64,000 nt of DNA from Terebella lapidaria (lineage: Eukaryota > Annelida > Polychaeta > Terebellida > Terebellidae): the NCBI GenBank assembly GCA_949152475.1, contig OX424568.1:6237667-6301666 (forward strand), in the 5' to 3' direction. The translations under genes and the position numbers were made by a program. Shown here piece after piece: positions 34,901 to 45,500 of the stretch (the stretch's first letter is position 1; the number at the start of each line of letters is the position of its first letter). Below the pieces are notes generated by a model that did not search any database, was not told where the DNA came from, and saw only the letters and a list, made by a program, of their open reading frames with translations.

Positions 34901-36113
34901 AAATGAACATCACTAAACCTACATAAAAAAATACATGCAATTGTATGAAGTAATGCTTGACAAAATTGTATGCTAATTTAAAAATTCCAGTATATTATTG
35001 CACAGAATTGCAAGCGCTACATATATATATGATATACTGACAATGAAACCTTATTGCTCCTGCTTTACAGGGCACAGTATTTTGCAATGAATAGTATTGT
35101 ATGCCTTACTAATCTCATGTATTGATGTAAATTCTCAATTTGTGAACAGTCAATTTATAGTGAATTTTACCAATACCATGCTTTGAAATTCCTATGTACA
35201 ACTTACATGTATCTGCTTGCACACACATATTACCATCACCACTTTCATGCACATTTTGATGTTTCTTTAAATTTCTGATAACTATTTTAAAAATGTTTGA
35301 AATGTTGTTCTGTTGGCCAGTTCAGAGCTGGTGTTTATTGTTCTGTAAGCTAAATTACCTTCATACAAGCTGTAAATAGCAGGGAAGCTATGTTTCCATT
35401 GCGTCGACTTCCCATTGAATTCTGTCTCGTGTGCATTGTGTTTTGTCAGATTGTTCATTCAACTAATATTTATCCGGATAAAAGATTCATTTTGTCTTTT
35501 TTCAGCAAACTGTCATGATTGAATCCAAACAACATTCACTGAATCACCATTTGTCTTGCTATTTGCAGAGAGTGTTTCTTCCGTTGACGGCAAGCGAAAT
35601 CGTCGTCGACGGCGGCGTAATCGCAACCGTCGTCGTGGCAATGGAGACTCTGAGACAGAGGAGAACGTGACAGGAGAGGGTGGGACCACGCCACCCCCAC
35701 ACGTACCCCCCACTTCCGCCCGTCCCCCACCCGCCACCAGCCAAGATGCACCCGCCCCGGACCGCGCCCCCAAAACCAACAGCGGCCCCCGGCGCAACAG
35801 CAGCAGTGGTGCTCCAGGTCCTCGCAGGGGGGGCCACACTGACGGCAAGGCTGCCAGCGCGCCACAGGCTGTAGGAGGGGGGGCCACACCCAAACAGGGC
35901 GGAGCCCCCGCCGTCAGCAACAACAACAAGCCACAGAGTAACGGCAACGCGTCAGGACCGAAACAGCAGCGTGAGCAACGGCAGCGCCCACGGGAACAAG
36001 CGGCCAATGACTCAGCACCAAACCCGGCGCCCAGCAATGGCTCAAACCAACCGAAGGCGACCCAGGCGAACACCACGCCGAAACCCAAGGACAGCATGGT
36101 CAACGGCCAGTGA
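17106..36113 (+). CDS. FMR1/FXR: FMR1/FXR-family RNA-binding protein (single invertebrate orthologue)
   Basis: A cytoplasmic mRNA-binding and translation-regulating protein of ribonucleoprotein granules. Proposed coding exons: 17106-17171, 18581-18633, 19031-19127, 25507-25661, 28790-28855, 29067-29160, 29512-29628, 29814-29987, 30246-30324, 30417-30526, 30632-30718, 30925-31028, 31330-31460, (31581-31625), 32277-32471, 33022-33126, 33408-33545, (34324-34548), 35569-36113. Bracketed exons are possible cassettes. Without them the frame gives 771 residues, with both 861. Exon lengths 53, 94, 117, 79, 110 and 87 equal those I recall for vertebrate FMR1. Order: two Agenet/Tudor modules, KH1, KH2, export signal, RGG boxes, arginine-rich and low-complexity tail. 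Weakest junctions: the start of 32277 (poor pyrimidine tract) and the bracketed exons. Confidence 0.94.
17675..17740 (+). ncRNA. miRNA-precursor-like hairpin in FXR intron 1 (candidate)
   Basis: AGACATGGTTTCTTCACCTTG at 17675-17695 pairs with the near-perfect reverse complement at 17720-17740 (one G-U pair). After a small internal bulge comes a further 5-bp stem (ATGTT/AACAT) with a 6-base loop. Size and shape suit a pre-miRNA, but GAATA on both sides could equally mark a tiny foldback insertion. I recognise no known miRNA seed. Confidence 0.35.
18115..18311. mobile_element. TTTGGCGG-type MITE, copy 1
   Basis: It is rich in TTTGGCGG and its complement, with a large hairpin at 18219-18298. 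It shares CACGTTATTTG-CGGAGATTTA and CTAGTTAATTTG with the copy at 29261-29442. It lies in FXR intron 1. Confidence 0.65.
18581..25661 (+). CDS. FMR1/FXR: FXR exons 2-4: Agenet/Tudor modules
   Basis: Exons 18581-18633 ([17 protein letters not shown]), 19031-19127 ([12 protein letters not shown] ... GDDVE) and 25507-25661 ([36 protein letters not shown]) join in frame. They form the paired Tudor-like domains that in FMRP bind methylated lysine and partner proteins. The aromatic residues of the second module are visible. Intron 3 is 6.4 kb and rich in mobile-element debris. Confidence 0.92.
20175..20457. mobile_element. 283-bp MITE, TA target duplication
   Basis: The ends CCGTATTGGTCCTGATAGT and ACTATTAGGACCAATACGG are inverted and flanked by TA on both sides, as for Tc1/mariner relatives. 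It lies in FXR intron 3. Confidence 0.75.
21864..22039. mobile_element. CAGTGG-type MITE (176 bp), copy 1
   Basis: CAGTGGCCCCCTCAGATAAG at the left end; its inverted counterpart ends CACTG at 22039, before TA. Same family and length as 58101-58277. Lies in FXR intron 3. Confidence 0.65.
22040..25506. other. Rest of FXR intron 3
   Basis: No exon or gene recognised. It holds a poly-G tract at about 23727-23750, a TG microsatellite at 24180-24199 and scattered ATTCATG/ACATGTA words. GGTTCAATTCC at 23852 resembles a tRNA B box, but no cloverleaf could be built around it. Confidence 0.5.
25886..25982 (+). repeat. CGTCCG hexanucleotide microsatellite
   Basis: Repeated CGTCCG with C/G/T variants near the 5' end of the Helitron. 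Both strands read as open frames (SASASA, RTRTRT) only because of the repeat. Confidence 0.9.
26590..28330 (+). repeat. Two adjacent tandem arrays within the Helitron
   Basis: Array A (26590-27476) repeats a unit with GAATAAGTTAACATTATTTT and AGTTAAGTCTATTATTGACC. Array B (27477-28330) repeats a unit with TTGAATTTCAACTTGAAACC and ATCTTGAAATGCAGTTTTGG. Neither codes. Confidence 0.88.
28790..29628 (+). CDS. FMR1/FXR: FXR exons 5-7: linker and KH0-like segment
   Basis: Exons 28790-28855 ([15 protein letters not shown]), 29067-29160 ([12 protein letters not shown]) and 29512-29628 ([23 protein letters not shown]) correspond to FMRP residues between the Tudor and KH1 domains. Phases 2, 0 and 0 match throughout. 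Confidence 0.93.
29261..29442. mobile_element. TTTGGCGG-type MITE, copy 2
   Basis: ACTGTAAA...TTTACAGT termini enclosing the same core as the element at 18115. It lies in FXR intron 6. Confidence 0.65.
29814..30526 (+). CDS. FMR1/FXR: FXR exons 8-10: KH1 and KH2 domains
   Basis: Exon 29814-29987 holds KH1 with its GTHG loop ([17 protein letters not shown]). Exon 30246-30324 ends in VPRDLI. Exon 30417-30526 holds KH2 with the GKNG loop and [16 protein letters not shown]. The isoleucine equivalent to human I304, mutated in a severe fragile-X case, is conserved. Confidence 0.96.
30632..31028 (+). CDS. FMR1/FXR: FXR exons 11-12: end of KH2 and export signal
   Basis: Exon 30632-30718 ([25 protein letters not shown]) completes the KH2 fold. 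Exon 30925-31028 ([18 protein letters not shown]) matches the leucine-rich nuclear export signal of FMR1/FXR. Confidence 0.94.
31330..31460 (+). CDS. FMR1/FXR: FXR exon 13: first RGG box
   Basis: It encodes a dense Arg-Gly run ([17 protein letters not shown]) in the position of the FMRP RGG box, which binds G-quadruplex RNA. It ends in phase 1. Confidence 0.88.
31581..31625 (+). CDS. FMR1/FXR: FXR possible 45-nt cassette exon
   Basis: TTTCTAG acceptor, 15 codons ([15 protein letters not shown]) and a weak GTGACC donor. Both ends are phase 1, so it can be included or skipped without changing frame. Reading on past the donor meets a TGA after about six codons, which would instead give a truncated isoform. 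Confidence 0.45.
32277..33545 (+). CDS. FMR1/FXR: FXR exons: acidic/Trp segment and further RG-rich boxes
   Basis: Exons 32277-32471 ([21 protein letters not shown]), 33022-33126 ([19 protein letters not shown]) and 33408-33545 ([15 protein letters not shown] ... [11 protein letters not shown]) continue in phase 1. The DWS-plus-arginine pattern matches the FXR1 tail. Three separate RG clusters are present, more than in FMR1. Confidence 0.82.
34324..34548 (+). CDS. FMR1/FXR: FXR possible 225-nt cassette exon
   Basis: CTTGTCACAG acceptor and AAAG/GTATAT donor, phase 1 at both ends, 75 codons without a stop. The product is Ser/Asn-rich with SSRRRP and EDNCDSNNN. No family match, but the frame agrees with both neighbours. 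Confidence 0.6.
35569..36113 (+). CDS. FMR1/FXR: FXR last exon: arginine-rich and disordered tail
   Basis: It starts [17 protein letters not shown], comparable to the basic cluster of FXR proteins, and continues into Pro/Asn/Gln-rich low complexity, ending MVNGQ. The tail probably mediates granule association (inference). Confidence 0.88.
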
Positions 36114-38270
36114 GCTACTGGACTGGAGACTTGCTTACAGCTCCCGAGTGGAGTACTGGACATGACGATACAGACGCCTGCCACAGCCGACAGGCATCGG
36201 GCGATCTGACACGATAAACCATGGACCTAGGACAATAATCTACCTTTGATTAGCTTTGTCATTTTGCTGGTGTTGAGGCGCATGACATGACATGACATGC
36301 TCCGCATAGCTATTTGTGTTTGTGTTAATGATGTGCTTGATGATGATTGCATATGATGATGTAACTATGACTTAGCAACGATCATGGACAATTCCCAATG
36401 ATTGGAGGACCTCGACTGTACACAAAAAGCCTACAGAACTACAATGGAGCTCTCAGATGTGGGCCTGGAGTACGAGTGTATCTGGCGGAGAGGTGATCGA
36501 TGTGTGACCTCCTGTCAGACTCACTGCTGATTATGTCGACAAAACACACGAATTGGGAGTAAATCACACTGATGATATATGACATTATGTAGTTATAGAT
36601 ATGTACCATGTTTCACCATTAGTAAAATAATCGGCATTGAAATGTCTGTATGAATAGTAAATTGTCTGTTTCAGTTTTCCAAACGATGGATTTATGTGAA
36701 GTATATTATGGTTGATACTACTATACATCTGCACTGTTGTGTATTACTGTGCTGATATAAGTAATCCTGTTTATGTCATGGTCATTTTGTAGCTACTCTA
36801 AGGTAGAGTGATGTATTTGTTGCACGGAAGTTAATATCAAACACACTTTTTCCCATATTGTAAAGCATCTTATGCTCTTGTTAAAGAATCCAGAATTGAA
36901 ACATACAGGTAATACAAGTGTTGATTATCGAGATGAGGACAACAAATGAATGCAGAACAATCTGCTATACTGACATGTAACATACAACAAGAATAGTTTA
37001 CTTGCGTCTAGTGATAGATTAACACGTACAGAGCGTATAGCTCGCGCCGTGTCAGCTCTAGGCAGCTGTGAAGAGGGTCACCGTCAGACACGATCAATAG
37101 ACCGACCGACCACGCTGTACGACATTTTGTGATCTTCCCCTTCATCACGTGTAACATTTGTAAAAAAAAAAAAACAGCATCGCTCTCATCTTGTATATTT
37201 CTCCATGCTCGCTTTTTTACGCAAATGAGAAAAAATTGTCATGTGTGTAAAAATGAAGATTTGAGGTCTCAATTTAAAACTTTATATTTCTGTATTCACT
37301 GACTTTTATATGAAAAACAAGAAAAGCATTATTGTGAATGGCCATGAAGGGATCTGTGTTGTTTATTATCAATACACTGAAATAAAAGTGTAAAAAAAAA
37401 GGCAAAAGAAACATTTCTTAAGATTGTATAAATTTATGTACATATTAAGTGTATCCCCGAGTAACTTATGTGTTTGGCTTGGTTTTGAGTGGATTTGGCG
37501 TGTGTACATCAGCTCCTTGTATATAGCGTGTGTATGGCTGGGGAAATCCAGCTGGGAAAATCCAGTGTAGTGTGACCTGCTGTTATGGTACAAGTCTGTG
37601 TGAAGCGGAGGAAAGAAATATGGTGCTTAATTCTTACTGATTGTGATTTTGCAGTTTGATTTCTAATTAGACACGAAAGTGTTTGTCTGTTTGATATTGC
37701 ATCGTCATGACAAGTTCCATGTACAAAATTTCCCAGCATGCTAATTGCACACAAAAACCCTCCCCTAGAATCGACTGTTATAATTTGATGCCTGGCCAAA
37801 GCCCAAGGACAATGCAAATTTCATAACTATATTTAGGTATACATGTGCGCTATATAACCATACAGCCAATCAATATTTAAGGACCCAGACAGAACTTCAC
37901 TTACTTGTAAACCTGTTGAGAGTTATAGCTGCTAGTCATAGATTGCATGTTGATTTATGTGTAGATTCAAGCACATATCATATTAGTGACAGCTTTTGTT
38001 GTTTAACTTTACTTCAATCTACTGTATCTAATCATGATATTAGACGTCATCAAGACCTGCTCTGCGTTTTCTGTCACCTTGGAAATGATGCTCTGCTCTG
38101 TTCCCTGTATTTAGAATTTCAGAAAGTGCTGTTAATATAAGAGTGAGCAGGCATTGTGTTAAATGTTGAATATGAGTGAGACTGCTTTTTCTGTTCGTTT
38201 TATGATGAGAAAAACTCATTGGATTTTTTTCTACTATCGAACTACCACTGAAGTAATTTCAGTAATAAAC
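36114..38270 (+). other. FXR 3' untranslated region with two candidate poly(A) signals
   Basis: AATAAA occurs at 37381, followed by an A-run, and again at 38264-38269, followed by TTTGACTGTTGTTGCTGTTT, a good GU-rich downstream element. The extent of the UTR is inferred. Confidence 0.5.
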
Positions 38271-39521
38271 TATTCAAGTTTGACTGTTGTTGCTGTTTCC
38301 TGAGCTAGGCCAAACAAAAATCAATCACTTCCCACTCATCGTTGCCCAATGGCCCGTTATCTCTTTTCCCCTCATTCAGTGTTGTCCTGGTGTTGCCACA
38401 CTTTACCCCAAACAAACTTTGATGGATTTGTGATTGTCACACCATAGGTGTAGACAATCCTAGTCTAATGCTCTACGGCTGTGCAGGTCAAATTTCTCAC
38501 CTGATATGATCATTTTGTGTGTGTGTTACACTAGCCACTGGTACATATGAGAAACAATAATTATCATAAGGTAAATATGTTTATGGGTATTTGTGACCCT
38601 TCCCCCCCTCCCCCATATGTGGAAAACTGTACTCGAGCTAGTGGGATATCCCACTAGGTCATCAGCAGAGCAGATGGTTGATATGCTAGACATAGTAATG
38701 TCACGGACATGCTAAAGAACAATGTACATACGACACAAGGAAACATTGAAGGACCAGATCCTAAAATACCATATTGATGGATAGTGCAGTGGCCACATCA
38801 CGGAGTGCTGCGATATTCAGACATCTATACCCCACTCTCAGGCTCTACGCCACATCTACTGCACCATAATTAGTAAACACAGCATAAAGGTTTTAAAAAT
38901 TTAACCTATATCGAGCGCTTCACAATTATAGTTCTAAGTGAAGGTGTTTACACTTTACCCGGTCTAGAATTACTACACAGCTGCCAGTCTGGCGTTACAC
39001 TATAGCATCCTATTGAATGACTGGTACCCATGCCTGGGAGGGGATTTAATGTGTACACCTTGCCTAAGGATGTCGGCGTAATAACAGTGGGGTCTGGAGC
39101 CCATGACCTTTGCGTTAGGAGAACAGTAACAAAATTATGCATAAAATGAAACTGTTCCGATTTGTAAAACTTACTTCTGTGCAGAAACACTGACATCTAG
39201 GCCTACAGCTCTTTTTCTTGACATTTCTGACTCCTTCCCCCCAAAATTAATTTCTTTTAAACATAATTAGATCTATACCACTTTATGTTGTGATATGTGC
39301 TAGCTAGGAAGATGAACTCGACATTTTGAACCCAAATTCGAAAATAACTAAGTTGATCAATACGTGACGGGATTTAGTTAGCAGTTGGAAGTTTCGTGTC
39401 GGAATTTAGCTACATCTTTTCGAAGTGTCATGGCGCCGTCCTGCGGAGAACATTTTTCGTGAAAAAAAATGTCCAATTTCCTGGTTGTTTATGAGATTTT
39501 TGAATGAACGCTTGTGAAATA
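38271..39521. other. Intergenic and presumed WDR44 promoter
   Basis: About 1.2 kb separates the distal FXR poly(A) signal from the WDR44 start codon. No TATA box stands out just before 39522. Nothing else recognised. Confidence 0.45.
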
Positions 39522-39589
39522 ATGTCTTCCGAAAGCGACGTAGATGAGTTTTTCGACGCCCAGGATGTCACACCTGTTCGACAATCCAG
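39522..39589 (+). CDS. WDR44: WDR44 exon 1 with FFAT motif
   Basis: It opens [15 protein letters not shown]. Residues 9-15 (EFFDAQD) fit the FFAT core EFFDAxE behind an acidic stretch. It aligns with the vertebrate start SESDTEEFYDAPED. Donor AG/GTAGAT, phase 2. Confidence 0.88.
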
Positions 39590-42500
39590 GTAGATTTTTA
39601 CTTGGGTCCGAGTTTTGGGTCACAAATCTCATTGCAAATGATCTCGATTGTTTGTTGTTGACAATGAATTGATGAATGACAGTTGGCAGTGACTGAGTGT
39701 CAATGAGTGACTTGAAAGTTGTTCAAGTTGATAAACACCAGAACTGTTCGGACATTTACATTTGGACTATCTATTTGCAGACTCAAATTATGTTGACTCT
39801 AGGCCTATCAGTGGAGAAGCACCCCCGTTAGGTTGTATATGTCCCATATGGTAGCATACTGCCTTTTAAAGATACTTTCTTGTTATACCAAACGGGAAAC
39901 CGCCCCCACACTCGCTATAAAAGGCGATTTTCCCGCCAAGTCGGTCTCAGTCGGCCTTTGAAGACAAAGGTAAGTGGTACAGGGCATTGTCCATTATCGA
40001 ACATAGTACTTGGTATCGTCACAGAATCACCACGATAATCAGGATCCAATCATGTTTAGTGTTATCTTTGGACTTCATATACTATCCGATTACAAGAATC
40101 GATGTGAAATGTTACATACGATACCTTGTAACGTGTTTCCTTGATAAATAAGACAAAATATCTTACTGTTTCGGAAGAAGTCCCCATCAGGTGTATCAGT
40201 TGCTGCTTCCGGTTGTCTCAGAGACAATAATCATCCTCCTCATTATCTGGCTGAAAATATGAATAGCCGACGTTGTAAAAACTCGGAGAAAATGTGGCAG
40301 CAGCTACACTGTGTGAACATTATGACAGGAAAAAGCGATAAACATTGTAAAGTGTACACCTCAATTGAAGGCTTTTTCAAAAATATAAGAAGTGTTATTT
40401 GTTCCTTTTGGTGATTAAACGTCCGGTTTTGGTTGCTACATGGTTTGTTTCAATATAAGAATGTAAATGTACGTTTGAATTGGGACCATATAAACCCAAC
40501 CAGTCCAACCGTTTACTAACTTAGCCTCTAGGGGTATAACATGTTGATGGGACACGGCGGGCGTTCAGCAATGAAGAGGGCAATAACCAGTCCAGCAAAT
40601 GCAAACCCAGAATTGTGGCAATCGCGAGTTTGTACTGCAACATCCAGAATGCTGTAATATAAATATGTGGGATTGTTTGGGTCCACACAAAACGTGATTT
40701 CGGTAACGTACACTGCTTTAACGGGCCCTCAACATGTTCAGTGATTGCTCTCAGCCACACCGTGTCCCGTGGCCATGTTCCACCGCTTCAACATATGGTG
40801 GATACTTGGTGTTGCATGTGACATCCCCATAATACATGTACTATTGAAGTTATGGAAAAATTATTGGATTGCAGATTATTGCAATATATAACATGGATCC
40901 ACGAGTAGTTGTGAGTAGCAAAAAGGGCAAGTCGGTGGCCAAGGCGAAATTGATCCCAAACGGAAGAAAACGGTCAACCACTCTGTGTAAGAGGAGGAAA
41001 ACTCTGTTTAAGAAGGTGATACCTGGGGTTGTTGACATATTTGAGGGTGGTGGAGGAAATGTGTGCAGTTCCTAATTATTAATATTGTTTCAATCTTATT
41101 TTAGCACATACTGGTATCATGCCATTGTCATGCAGCTCATGATGAACAATGAATATTAAATGCACACGTAATTTTCATAATACGAAAACTGTTTTTTTTT
41201 AACATTTCAGATGTTTCACTCAGCAATGTTATACTAACCGAGATAGTTACTGAATTCATTAACATCTCCACTTCTTCCTCCACCTCATCTAGCATACGCA
41301 AAAGTTGTGCCTTTGTTTTTGCCGATTTCAATGCACGGTGAGTGTCAGTTGTGTCGTCGCCCAAATCTTCCAAGTGTGATATCAGAAACAAAATATCTGT
41401 CTTCAATTCCGCGTTGGTTTTGCGGCTGTGGCTGCGCTCCTCTGGCAGGAAATAAAGCTGCTCCCGAGGGGTGTTCTACCAAAGATGTATCACATGAAAA
41501 TTTCAAAATGTCATAGAAGGAATACTCCCAATGGGAATCTCCCTGTTAGTGTATGTTTCAATAATGAATATGAAGTTTTCATACAGGTTTCTTTGTGACC
41601 CCCACCCTCCCCCAAACATTCCCATGTTGTGTATTGCCATCTTTCACAAGTTGCAGTGCTGGTGTAGATGCAGAGAAATATTGTTATTTCACCTTTATGG
41701 CCGACTCTATGTCGTTAACAGTCTCTATATTGTGGCGTACTGATGCTTGGCGGCTCTTGGCTTTCTGTGTGATGTTGAGAACTGAAGTGTCCAATACCAC
41801 CCCATCCAAAGATGTCAAGGTGCCTTGCTGGTCGAGATCCGTCAGGAATTGTGAGTCGCGCAGGAGATCTCTCACAGCCCGCACATTTGCATGTTCAGGG
41901 CCTCGTGCTCGGGTGTATGATTTGTGGTCCCAGTCCATAAGGCCTCCAAAGTGTTGTCTAATCTGTTAACACAATAATGGACATATGGTGCCGTTTCCGC
42001 TGTGTGAATCAATGATTGTCAACTTGCATGATAACTGTGATTGCAATATAATGAACACATTAATATATATTGAGTTTGGACAAATAATATTATCATTGGA
42101 CTGCCACTTTTCTGATAACATTTATATGCTTTAAGTGTGAATCACATAAATTAAGCATGTCTGAATACAATTTACTTTGTATGATGTATTTAGTGTAATA
42201 TTAAGTTGCGTAAAAAAGGAAATATAATCGGTGATATGTTATTGAAATATACAACAGCAAGCGAGATTAGTTAAAACCCATGCCAAACGTTAGTATTTAC
42301 ATATTGGTCAATAACTTTTCAAGGCCATTGAATTGCATCTGGCCACCAATACGGATGTGATGGTGTGGACCAAGACTGAAACTGGAAAGACGGCATACTG
42401 GCACAATGGGGTGGAGTATCCAGGTGATGCCCCTCAGATCCTGCCACATGAGGGAGCACAACCGCGGCTGCAGCAACAGGAACAGCCGCAGCCACAGCAG

Positions 42501-45500
42501 CAGGAACAGCCGCAACAGCCGCAGCCACAGCAGCAAGAACAGCCGCAGCAGCCGCAGCCACAGCAACAACCCCATCAGGCACAGGATGCACAGCAGCAGC
42601 AGCAGCAGGCACCACCAGACAGGAAGGAAGCGTCAACGCAAACAGCATGCGAGGGCGCAACAACTGATGAGGTTTCTTTATACTTTCACTGATCATTAAT
42701 ATTCATTTTTGGTTTATGTCCTAGAAGTGTGAAATGACATGAACTGTCACAAATTTCAACAGAACAAGGACGACTGCCCGTTATGTCATCTGGCATTTGG
42801 CACAGCGGCCGACCGAGGGAAAGTGTGGCTGAAGTGTGAGCAAAAAAAATGTCACTATTGGTGCCATGCCCGATGCGTCGGGATCTATAACAGTAAGAGG
42901 GATCTGAAGGGCGTCAAGTGGTATTGCCAGAAACACCGACATTGAGTGCAGCAGGTGCTGTTTCATTGATTGTTTACTTTTTACTCAGCACTTTGTACAA
43001 CAGCACAATGCAGAGGAGGCCATGACATGATTGCACTGTGCACATTTGACTGTACGTGTTGCATGATACCATGAAATATTTGTTTGTTTCCATTAACACT
43101 TTTTCACTCACAGAAATGTTGACACGATTAACAGGAACCACTAACAATAAATTCATTGATCTGACAGTGCAGTGTCCCCCATGCACAGCTCCTTATACAG
43201 CAGTTTTGCATGTCCGATATTATGAAACAAGGTTGTGAATGTATTATTAACAACTTAACACATGAATCACGATGAAGGTGTTCCAAAAGTATTTCCTATT
43301 TTTGCAGGTACTACCGACAGCAAAATATGCAGGTGCCAGTTAAACGAAGAAAAGGGTTATTGCCAGATCAAGTGTGCTGTGCTGATTCTCAGTACTGAAG
43401 GGCCGTTCAAAATGTGAATGGCACCAAGTGCAAAGTCATTAACAGGAAGTGTGTTGTGCAAACACTGCCACTCGAGTGTACAACAACAGTTATAGTTGCA
43501 CTGCACCAACCAGTTCTCGATGTTAAAGGATGTCAAATACTCCATGGAGTACGAGGTGCTGCGATACTGGCATGCCTCATTGCAAAATTCCTTCTGCTGG
43601 GATTTCCCTAAGGCTTCCGCCAGCAATTCCAGTTGCGTTATTGTCAGCAGTCCCTTGGATATGGCATCGACAACTGAGTTGACCAGCTCATCCACACTGA
43701 AGGACTTCCCCTGTGGTTGTTCCCCCGATGAAGCAACACCATCATCAACAAGCAGTTCTTCCCGATCTATGACCTCTCTCTGTGGGCATGAACTTCCTGA
43801 AGCGATGCTTTGAAAGTCTTGTCTCAAGCTCGCACAGCATGCACTACATATGTATGACCCATGTGGAAGGATTTGTTTCTCCTCAATCATGAACTGACGT
43901 AGTCGACCCGATACCTTTTTCGATGCTGTCAGGTGCCAAATCTGATGAGGTTTATTTGCTGATCGCCTCTCATGAGTGACGCAACAACATGCCTTGGTGG
44001 ACATCACCTGAAAAGGAAGACCTTGTGGGAGCGTACTGCTAAATACATTGTGTACACACATGACGAACTGTTTCAGTAAATTATGTGTAGGTGAATTGCA
44101 ATGTCTCATTGTTAGGAAAGGCGGAATGTCGTGTTAATGTCACAATCAAAACAGCAGCGTTCAATGAAAGCCAATCAAAGTTGTCATGAGAAATTTACAT
44201 CATATTGTGCCCCTGTTTTGCTCAATACTAAATGCACTGCCTATTTCAGTATTACCATTTCTGACACAATGTTCCATAATCTTTATGGAATTTGCACTAC
44301 GTAACAATATCTTGTTTGTTCAATTTGTCACTATTTTGTTCACCTTTCATTTTAAAATCACACTGACGTAAATATTATTGTTTTCATCTGACATACATGC
44401 TGTATTCATTATGATTCACAATATGTTTATCACAATATTTGTTGTCCTCAACGATTGGTTTCAAAGCCTCAATTAAGTAATTGACACGTTCATTTTGGAA
44501 GTAATGTGATTTCACGAATTATGCAGATTTTACAGACTAATGTAACACTGTTTTAGCTATTACGTGGTGATTGGTTTTGGTTGTGTATATTTTAATAAGC
44601 TCCTCATATTTTCAGATGTCGGCCCTGTGTCTTCATCATCATTGACAAGGAATAAATGTTCAACACTTCTTCATTATTTCAGATAGATTGCCAATTTGTT
44701 TCCATATTTTGGATAAATAAATTATTCGTAATGGTGTAATTACTCATCAATGATATGGATATGTGTAAGAAACATTTCCCTGTACAATGTGTCCACGTTG
44801 AAGCATGTATGATTACCAAACACAAAAATACCACTTTATTACAACAAACCAACAAAGCAACAAAGCCAATTCTATAATCTGAACCTCTCGAGGTCCACAG
44901 GCAACAAATAGCGTTCAAAAGCTCCCATGACTTCACGCAAGTCGGACAATCGCACTACTAGTTCATATCTGCAGGGTATCACTGCACCACCCCCAACTCG
45001 ATCGTGCCGTGCACCACGCCTGTATCGTTGGTGAACTGGAATGTCATGCGGATGGGATGGAGGGCCAGTGACAGTCGTGTTGATGTCTCCCACCAGTAGT
45101 CCACGCACCCAAAGGTGCCTCATAGCGGTTGACAAATTTGCTGGCACTCTCCCCACCTGAACATCATCAGTAACTCTCATGACCTTCATGGCGTTTACAT
45201 CATGACGATTAAAATACTCGGGAAACACTCGAAGACTGTCGTGCGGTGTTGGGTGTACACGAAAAATGTGATAACCTTTTATTTCCCACGTGATGGAAAT
45301 AGGGTTCATCTGGAAATAAAACAAACATTTGTCTTTCGTCATAAATACATGCTTCAACGTATGTATCGTTGTGTGTGTAGCTGTGTGTGTATGCGTGTGC
45401 AGTGTGGATGTGTGCGTATGAGCGGGGGAGGGGGGGGGGGGGGCATCGCCTGCATCATTGTTAACTGTGAACAGGCATTTTAGCTCCTGACATACTTATT

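Noticed and set aside
35513-36184. 223-codon minus frame opposite the FXR tail
   Set aside because: Antisense shadow of the GC-rich, Pro/Arg-coding last FXR exon.
42319-42696. Ala/Val-rich and Leu-rich minus-strand frames
   Set aside because: Antisense shadows of the CAG/CAGCCG repeat in the PHD gene.
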